Assembly (NCBI GenBank): GCA_033239125.1
Contig: BSWB01000003.1
Span: 107,342,320-107,406,319 of the forward strand
DNA from: Fagopyrum homotropicum
Taxonomy: Eukaryota > Streptophyta > Magnoliopsida > Caryophyllales > Polygonaceae
Length of the DNA stretch: 64,000 nucleotides
Direction of reading: 5' to 3'
Below the pieces are notes generated by a model. The model was given only the letters and a program-made list of their open reading frames with translations. It made no database searches and had not been told where the DNA came from. This document shows, one piece after another, positions 56,201-64,000 of this stretch (position 1 is the stretch's first letter; each line of letters opens with the position of its first letter). Both the position numbers and the translations under genes were made by a program.

Positions 56201-59200
56201 AAGCAAGTGAAGGAGGAATTGCAAGAACTTAGTGATAAGATTTCATTAGAATTAGTGAAATGATACGAAGAACTTCAAATATTATCTTGAACTCTTGATT
56301 TGAAGTTCATGCTGGAATATAATTTAAACTTTTGATTTGAAATTGTTATGGAGAACACCAGTTTGCGCAAAGAGAGACGATTATCTCCGTTTGTACATCG
56401 ATGTCTATAAGTTGAGCAAGATGACAATGAAGGACCAGTATCCCTTACAACGAATGGGAGATCTACTCGATCAGCTGCAAAGTCGGTAGTCTCTTCTAAG
56501 ATTAAGTCAAGATTTGATTGTCACCGTTTGAGAATTCGCGACTCAAAAATTGCAAATACGGCATTTTGGACCAACCAGAGTCACTACGAGAAAGATGTCG
56601 TATGACATGTTGTCTCGGGACGGCAAACCCCGAGAGATATGGAAGGAGTTACAAGTTATTTTAGAAGTGCTTAGCTTTACCAGATATGTGAAGGGAGAAG
56701 TTGTATAACACCTTTTATGGTAACCTACTACGGATGATAATGAAGTATTCAATGGGACAAAGAATTGACAATAGAGTTGCTGAGAGTTAAGAGGGGATTT
56801 ATTGGGGCAACTGTTTCGATTTACCTTGAGGAATGATGAGTTTGAAGTGTACAAGTGATTCTTCGAGACAAGGTCTTGATCGAGTATCGAGAAACGATGT
56901 AAAAGTAATAGCTTACGTGTCTCCTTAGTAGAAGCAGTGTGAAGTAAAGTACTTCCTTCATTACTTGGAACTTGCAACAAGAATTGAGGAGACATAACAT
57001 CAAAGTTTGGTTTGGCAAGAACCAAAGCTAACGATGTAAATTGGAAGTTCGATCTTCTTTGTTAGAAACAAGCAAAGAAGGAACATAATGGAAATGCTGC
57101 ATTGAGGAAGACCCGAGAAGGAAGTCGAGTTTCCAATATATCGGACCTTTTTGAGATCTTAGCGCGAGTTGGGAAAGTGGTTTACCGGTTGGCGCGACCG
57201 CCGAGAGTAGAGGGTGATCACCCGGTGTTTAATGTGTATTAGTCAAGGGAGTACATATATGACTCGAGATATGTTGTCAGTGATGAGGATCTAGTGGCCA
57301 ACATGAAGAGCCGAAGAGGCTGCCTAGGGACGGAGAATAGTATCCAGAGTTTTACGCTGAGTTAGGGGCATCAATAGAATCGACGGGTTACGCTTAGTTC
57401 TTCCCTTGGTTGAGTTATGTGCATGTATGATGTTATGTATAGTCTGTGCCTTGTGCTGGAATGTATATATATGACCTAATATATCGTGCAGTGGTAGTTG
57501 ATTAGATTATGTGTATAGACTAGGACATTTAGGCCTTCTTAATTTGAGAATTCATACCTCAACCTTAGGGACAGAGAAGTTCGACGCATAGAAAGTTTCG
57601 GGACGAAACTTGTTTTTAGGGGGATCTAATGTAAAGCCCGGTTCATTGGACGCGTTCCGATATTTATTTTCCTACTCTCATCGATACTTTATTAACTCGA
57701 GTATTTTATTTAAAATTATTCTAAGGCGTAAAATACCTTTCCCGAATATAATTATATATATGTTTTTTTTAATATGTTCACGAGTATCCGTCTTATTATT
57801 TTTTCGGAAAAGTGTGAAAAAGTTTTCCGATCTAAATTTCCCGTTTCGATTCATTTTGATCGAGTTTATTCCATTACCCTATATTTTTTTTCCTTTTGCT
57901 TCTCATTTATTTTTCTTTATTCTTCTTTCTTTCTTTCCCCATCGTGATGATGGTTGCCACCTGCTACACACTTTCGAACCCTCGCTCCCTGTGGACTTGT
58001 GGACTGAGCAGATCTATAGCTTTGTGATACCTCTCATCGTTCCCTCTCTCGTTTGCAATCAACAAGCAAGCCTGCCCTACACTTGCCTCTCCATTCTCAC
58101 TCACCTTCACATTCCTCATCATCTTCCTCTACCTTCACTTGAACCAGGAAATGAGGATATCGATGGTTTTTCCCCTCTTTAGATTCAACCGTCAAGGAAA
58201 CATTGAGAGAAGCCCCGCCACTGTTCGACCACCTGTAGCACCGCCAGGGAGAGGTGACCTCGAGCCGTCGGAGCCTTGCAACCGCCACCCTGCCGGAGCT
58301 CCTCTTCTGCGTCACTCCCTCCTTCACTCCTCTGTTGAGACAGTTTCGCCGGAAAGCCATCCTCCGGAGCTCCTCCAGTTGCGACCCTCGCGAGTCACCA
58401 CCTAGCCGGGCTCGTGTCCTCCGCCGCAAACCTCTCTGCGCAACCGTCCCCTGCTCCAGTGAACTAGCCAGACTGAGAGAGCACCTGCCCCATGTATGCC
58501 GCCAGGGACGATGCCGGAGAAGCCACTGGAGGGCCGCCCTTTGCCTGCTCCAACTTCTTACTCCTTGCCTTCACCAGATCCGTCATCGTCACCGTCGAAG
58601 CAACCTCTCCTCGCCGCTTCGACCTCCCCTTTTGCTTCGTCTATATCGCGCCTCGCCGGAGCCTTTCAACGCCGCCTCTGCTCTTTCCTTTCCCCATGCT
58701 CTCGGTTCTCTTCTGTCGCGAGGGGAGACGACCGACGCCGCCGGAGTTGGGCAGCCTCTAGCGCCTCCGCCTCGCCTTCGCCACGTGCCTGAGCTAGTGG
58801 CCGCCGCCCTAGCGCTCTCACCTTGCCGCCGCCTCTGGGTTTGAAGACTGAACAAGGGTTAAAACCCTTCTTTTTTTTTTTTATTGCAGTCCCCCCCCCC
58901 TTTTGGTGTATTTGCAAAAAGTACCCTGTACTTTGGATTTACAGTTTTGGCCCTAATTTTTGGAAGTTGCATATATGCCCCTACTTCTATATAATTACAG
59001 ATTTTGGCCAGATTTTCTTATTTATGTTTTATGACCCAAATTCTGAGAGTTAACTATTATGCCCTTTGTTGGATTATTTTCACAATATGGCCCAAGGATT
59101 TATTGGCGGGTTTTGACCCATGTTTATAAATTGTATAAATTTCCCCGGAAAATGTTTTAGTGATTTTGAAGCTTGGTTTTGAAAATGAGTTACCTTAGAT

Positions 59201-60736
59201 TTATATGTATTATATATTACGCACTCGTTGGGTTAATTTCGAGTTATATATATTATATATTCCCCGGAAGGGTTTAATTGCGGGTTTTAGCGTTTGCTTT
59301 TGAAAATGAGTTTACCTTATAATAATATATCTTATATATATTATAATCAAATTTAGCGTATTAGCTAAATTTGTGTAGCTTTGGTTTTAGGTCCGGAAGC
59401 GCCCCGATAAAGGCCTAACGAGTCCAAGATTCGACATCCGTCTTTTGACGTCGTGTGAGTATCTCCTTCCTCGATTTAGTTATGTTTAGTATTAGTATCA
59501 TGCTAGGTTGGATCTAGCATAACTTAGCGTGAATGCCAAGTAGTGGCTTTGGACCTTAGGTGAATGTTTGAGGATTGTGAAATGTTTTAAGGCTTGAGGT
59601 GTTGATGTTATCTTGTGAGGGTTGTAGGGCGTTGAGTGTTTGAGTTGATCTTGTGAGCTTATGAGGATTGAGATTATGGTTGTATGATCTTGTTGAGATT
59701 GCGGAGACTAGGACGAAAGTATCCTAGTAGTGTTGTGAGTTATGATCTTGCGAGATCCGAGGGTTTAGAAGTCCTAGGACTTCTAGCTTCTGTTGAGTGT
59801 GATCTGAGCATGAGGGATTCTAGGATGCGGTCCTAGAATTGAGAGTCAAATGATCTTGCATAGATCATTTGTATAGAAGTCTAAGACTTCTATTGTGAGT
59901 GGGTTGTTGTTGATGTAGTTATCTTCTTGTAAGCAGGTTATGGGCTTCCCCCCCCCTAAGGAAGCGAGAGTGTTGTGAGTTGAGTGTGGACGAGGTAAGT
60001 CTTCGGACTTACTTAGCTCGTATTCTCTGTATTAGTTTCATTGCGTGTTTGGTGGTGTGTGTTTATTGTTTATGTGTGTGTTTATTTCTTATGTTATAAC
60101 ATCTAAACCGGTAATAGGACCACCGACTTTATATGTTTATATTTGGCCCAAGTGTATGATAACGGGCGGTGACCACTATGTCCGGCCCAAAATGGGGATG
60201 GTCGGGAGGTGCCTTGCGACCAGTCCAACAGGTGATGCTGATTCGCATCTGGCCCAAACCTGTTTGGTGAAAGGGGACAAGGGCGGGATCCTTTAAGATT
60301 CTCGTGTCACAAAAGAAGTTGAATTAGAACGGAATATGACTTAATAAAAAAAAGATAATAAACCGGATTGTGTGTTTTGGAACATGTTGTGTGTTTATGA
60401 TGCCTTATGTGTGTATGTGCCAATACCATGATTCTAATGCCTTGAATGCTAGCTAACGGTTTTATACCGATATTGTTGTAGATTGCCTTGCAGGTTAGGA
60501 AAGCGGCCGAGATATCCAGAAGAGTGGGCAGCCGGGGTTCCGTACATTTTAGGAGTGGGTTTTGGTTGGAGTCGGGTTGTGTTTTATTCTTCGTTTATTA
60601 TGTTGGTATGCCGTGTGTATGGCGTTTTGATCTTTGGTGTTGATTATCGGTGAAATTGTTGTCAGGCTAAGGGTCGGGACCCATTGTGAGGTCCCAACCC
60701 GTAGCGCCCCGAGTCCCGCGGATTCTGGGTGTTACA
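50263..60736 (+). mobile_element. Chromovirus Y, unit 2
   Basis: Same insertion as in unit 1, with ACCTT on both sides (50258-50262 and 60737-60741). 5' LTR 50263-53462, internal 53463-57629, 3' LTR 57630-60736. The marker bases that separate 5' from 3' LTR in unit 1 are kept here. The 3' LTR is 3107 bp because about 94 bp (equivalent to 43303-43396) is missing between two CGG words. RT relic 56054-56600; integrase relic about 57129-57394. Confidence 0.93.
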
Positions 60737-60741
60737 ACCTT

Positions 60742-63700
60742 GAATTGAGTATTGTACTCGGGTAGGTTGCTTGGTGATCCTTACAAATTATCCAAAGAAC
60801 AAGTGAGCAAGGAAGTAACGTTGTGAAGATAATTTTTACCACATACACAATCAGATGAGGAAGAAATCCCTGAGGTAGTTCAGCTAGAAGGAATAGAAGG
60901 TTGTACAAGGAACTCGGGCATACGAAGCCGAGAGACGGAATTAGAAGAACCATGGAAGAGACTACAAGAGTGCGGAGTAGAGATAACAATATTGGAACAA
61001 GACAAGTAGAATTGAGTACAACCAAGATTGCGGAATCACGGACATTACAATCGGAACGGATGCCCCTTAGACCATTATGGGCATGAGAAAACAGAAGAAA
61101 CAGAGTGTTAATCCGGGTATGAGAATCTAAGGTGCACGGAATGAAGACCTACAATTAAGTGTAAAAGTAGAAAGGCAGACCCCACAAGTGTGGGGAGGTT
61201 TTTACCTCCTCAGAGATATAAGAAGTTTGAAAGAAATCGAGACGCCAATATCCAAAGAATGGAAGCCTTTAGGAAGGTCAACGGAGTTTCGTGAAGCCGA
61301 TATTACCACCAACATCAGTGAAGAAATGTGTATGGGAGAACGGCCTTGCTAGACTCGAGAGTCCAGGGTAACCCGAATTATCACGGGACCTAAGCCATCA
61401 ACACAGACGGTCCCTGTAAAGGGACTATAATTGGGAGATAATTAAAAGTCATCGGAACTACAAGACGCTTACCATCTACCGTGGAGTGTTAGGAACGACT
61501 TTTGACGTCAAGCGAATGGCACAGTGAGACTTGAAAAAGAGAGTTGTCCTAGAGGAAGCAGAAGAGTGAAAGATAAGACGAACTAAAGAAGTATAAAAGG
61601 ATTAATTGTATAGGTGATGCTTACCAAAGAATTTTAATACTAGACGGGTTATGAGAAGAGTAAGTTCGGGATACTGAGATGAGTCAACTATAGACTGACC
61701 GACGTCAACTGAGGGTGTGTAAGTGTTGTTTGGTATTGACGAGTTATATACCGTTAAGAAAAGATAATTGCGACTGTGGAGTTATGGGGTAGTTTTACCG
61801 ACTCCTGGAAGGATTTCCTCAAGTATGCAACAACAATCTTCTTAGACAACTAATGGTATAGAGAATCGTGTTAGAGGTTACTTCTTGGTTGGTTAAGATC
61901 AAACTCCGGTCGAGTCTAGTAGTTTGGATCCGTGTTAAAAGAATTAAGGAAGTAAACGGAAGATGGTTGTTTTCATGATTTTTTTTCAAGAAGACAAAGT
62001 AAGGAAAGTACTTGGTACTTCATCCGGTTAATCATTTTTTACTGACAGAACACGTCCTTATGATTACGGAGAACAACAAAATAATCAGAGTAGCGCAGCG
62101 GAAGCGTGGTGGGTCCTAACCCACAGAGCAAGAAGCTCAAGGGTGTTGAGGGATGTCGTGTCGAGTTTAAGATGGTGATAGTTTATGAAATGCATTCTAG
62201 TTGGAAGGAACGTGAGATAGGCTATGGGGAGTTAGTAAAAATGTTGTACGGAAATTTATGTGCATGTAGAGGTAATAGAAGGAGACTGGTACCCTATTAT
62301 GGATCCGAGTGTAGAGTGATGGCGTTGTTGTAGGTTGCTAGGCAATTAGTTTTGGAATTCTATACCTAACGGAGTACGTTAGAGTGAGTTTCTTGATGGA
62401 TTGAGAGAAGAATTAACGATGTAATAAAAGTATTGTGCATGGTATGCACTAGAAAGCTCAAAGTGAGTAACTACCATTCTGAGTCAAAGATACATAAGAA
62501 AGAGAAGCGACGGGAGTATACTTACAACCCAGTAACCGTGCTTAAAGAAAGCGTAATCCCGGAGTAGATTTTACGTGTAATGTTATAGCAGAACGGATCC
62601 GAGTTGCGTTTTGAGTCAGAGGGATACTATCGGGTTGGTAACAATGGTGGATAAAAGGGTGTACTGTTGATGGTATGTTAACATTTATTGAGTAGTTATT
62701 ATCAAATGCCGTCATTCCGGACATATTCTATGTCACTTAAGATCTTGTAAAATTCGTGAGAAGCCTAAGGTTGAGCTAAAGATATATTATAGATCTATAA
62801 ATAGTATTATAACGCCAAGTGAACACAGAGGATGACCATTGGGTTAATTTTTAGTTGTCTCAAGTGTTAGAGTAGAAAAGGGGATAAGTGATGATTCCTT
62901 AATTGAGGAATAATAGGACTCAGTCATATTAAAAGACAAAATCAAGTGGGTCGTGGTACGAAGAGCATTAGACACTTGGTAAAGTGTTGGTGGATGTCCA
63001 AGACCTTTGGCCTTAGTGTGTAGTCAGAACCTTTTCAGAAGGCCGGACGCAAGTGGTCATAACAAAGGGAAGAAAGTTGAATAAATCATTTTCCGTAGGG
63101 TCATCAAAGGATCTAAAAGTGAGTTGTGTAAGGCAACCATTGGAAGTTGTAAAGCGGTTTAAAAGGGACTGAGGGACTAGTAATCCTCAGCCTATTGGAG
63201 AGGGTAGCTTCAGTTTTCCACGGAGACTAAGTTTGGGAACTAAGTTTGAGAATTTCAGTGGAGAGATACCTACCAGACACGGGTTAGGTTATCATATTAG
63301 AGAATCAGACTGCTAAGTCGGATGATATCGGTGAGATATCCGGTAACCACTCTAGAACGTGGTAGCAGGAGCTTGTGATCTAAATACCTGAAAAGATTTT
63401 AGATTTAGTGGTTTTATGAAAAGATGATAAGGCTACCTAAGATACTGGGGATAGTAAGAGACGTAACCCTTCAAAGACCTATGTAGTGATAGTTGTAACC
63501 TCGAGAGAGACGAGTTAGGGCTTGACCTTGGATGTGTAATATTGTTTGACTACTTGTTTATTTCATGATTGAGTGTTTAGTCAGTGATGTGTTCTTTTGG
63601 GTAACCTTGATGTGCGGGATACTTAGATGTGGAAACGACAAGACTTTCGTGTAGTGACCAAACACACCCTTTTGGTGCCTTAAAGGCCGATCAGGATTGT

Positions 63701-63908
63701 CTTACCCTAAGTTTCGGGACGAAACTTATTTTGAGGGGGATCTGATGTAACGACCGGATTTTTCGTTATACTTTGATAGGGTTAGAGAAGTTTAGGGAAC
63801 GAATAAAAATTTAATGAGACTAGGACATACCCGTTTATTTATGGAAGTCGTTTAATTAAGTACCTTGTTCTACGTTTCGGGACGAAACTTATTTTAAGGG
63901 GGTACTGA
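60742..63908 (+). other. X internal region after Y, unit 2
   Basis: 3167 bp, the same length as the unit 1 copy (43488-46654) and nearly identical. It includes the double palindrome/purine-tract end and the foreign LTR-start fragment (63746 onwards). Confidence 0.85.
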
Positions 63909-64000
63909 TGTAATATCCGGAATTTTTATTCCGTTTATTTCTGAATCAATTCGGACCTAGAGCCGTTGACGGTTCCCATTCTATCTATTATTTCTTTCTT
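63909..64000 (+). repeat. X LTR, third copy (partial)
   Basis: First 92 bases of another X LTR, reading TTTCTGAATC where the first two copies read TTTCCAAATC and TTTCCGAATC. The array continues past the window edge for at least this LTR. Confidence 0.9.

Larger units (their letters stand above)
29705..64000 (+). mobile_element. Tandem array of chromovirus X carrying nested chromovirus Y
   Basis: Order: X LTR 29705-32520; X leader 32521-32912; Y 32913-43482; X internal 43488-46654; X LTR 46655-49870; X leader 49871-50262; Y 50263-60736; X internal 60742-63908; X LTR from 63909 to the window edge. The repeat period is 16950 bp for unit 1 and 17254 bp for unit 2. The difference comes mainly from a 400-bp deletion in the first X LTR and a deletion of about 94 bp in the second unit's Y 3' LTR. 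The left target copy is probably CCGGA (29700-29704). Head-to-tail copies sharing an LTR are the expected product of unequal LTR recombination. Confidence 0.93.

Overview
The window is plant nuclear DNA made of transposable elements. I recognise no host gene, rRNA or tRNA. The elements are Ty3/Gypsy LTR retrotransposons of two plant lineages: Athila-like (tRNA-Asp primer site, Athila-type RT/integrase and an ATHILA ORF-1/env-like ORF) and Tekay/Del-like chromoviruses (initiator tRNA-Met primer site and, in the one readable copy, an integrase with a C-terminal chromodomain). Two hAT-type DNA elements are also present. LTRs of about 3 kb and deep nesting suggest heterochromatin of a flowering plant with a large repeat fraction. 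I cannot name the species.

All or nearly all of the window appears to be nested in one old Athila copy, called B here (minus strand; pieces at 22081-22871, 26478-26869 and 28363-29534). Into B went: (1) Athila A (minus, running off the left edge to 22080), itself hit by chromovirus Z (plus, 1526-13225) and solo LTR W1 (13953-16022, 5-bp duplication GTCTT); (2) solo LTR W2 (22872-26477), itself hit by a 1.7-kb hAT element (23797-25505, 8-bp duplication CATACGAG); (3) solo LTR T (26870-28362); (4) the left part of a hAT-like element (29535-29704), interrupted by chromovirus X at 29705.

From 29705 to the right edge lies a tandem array. X (LTR about 2.8-3.2 kb) carries a second chromovirus Y (LTR 3.2 kb, duplication ACCTT) in its internal region, and the whole X-with-Y composite of about 17 kb occurs twice head to tail, sharing X LTRs: LTR, internal[Y], LTR, internal[Y], LTR. 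Y has the same target duplication in both units and its 5'/3' LTR marker bases are mostly preserved, so the duplication followed the Y insertion. Z also looks like a tandem array (LTR, internal, LTR, internal) cut off 394 bp into the second internal region.

Z is the only element with a nearly complete gag-protease-RT-RNaseH-integrase-chromodomain coding region; it carries two single-base deletions and three in-frame stops. A has a broken gag-pol. X and Y have near-identical LTRs but strongly decayed internal regions, so they probably moved using proteins from relatives such as Z.

The most unusual signal is shared by five otherwise diverged Tekay-like LTRs (Z, X, Y, W1, W2). Each has a short stem-loop whose 5' arm is a plant 5' splice site (GTAAGTC) and whose 3' arm (GACTTAC) resembles the 5' end of U1 snRNA. 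It is followed at similar distances by an AATAAA signal and then a TGCAG|GTTAG-like acceptor, outlining a 430-500 nt putative intron that contains the poly(A) signal. The families also share a palindrome just before the polypurine tract and, in X, Y and Z, a tiny upstream ORF just after the primer site.
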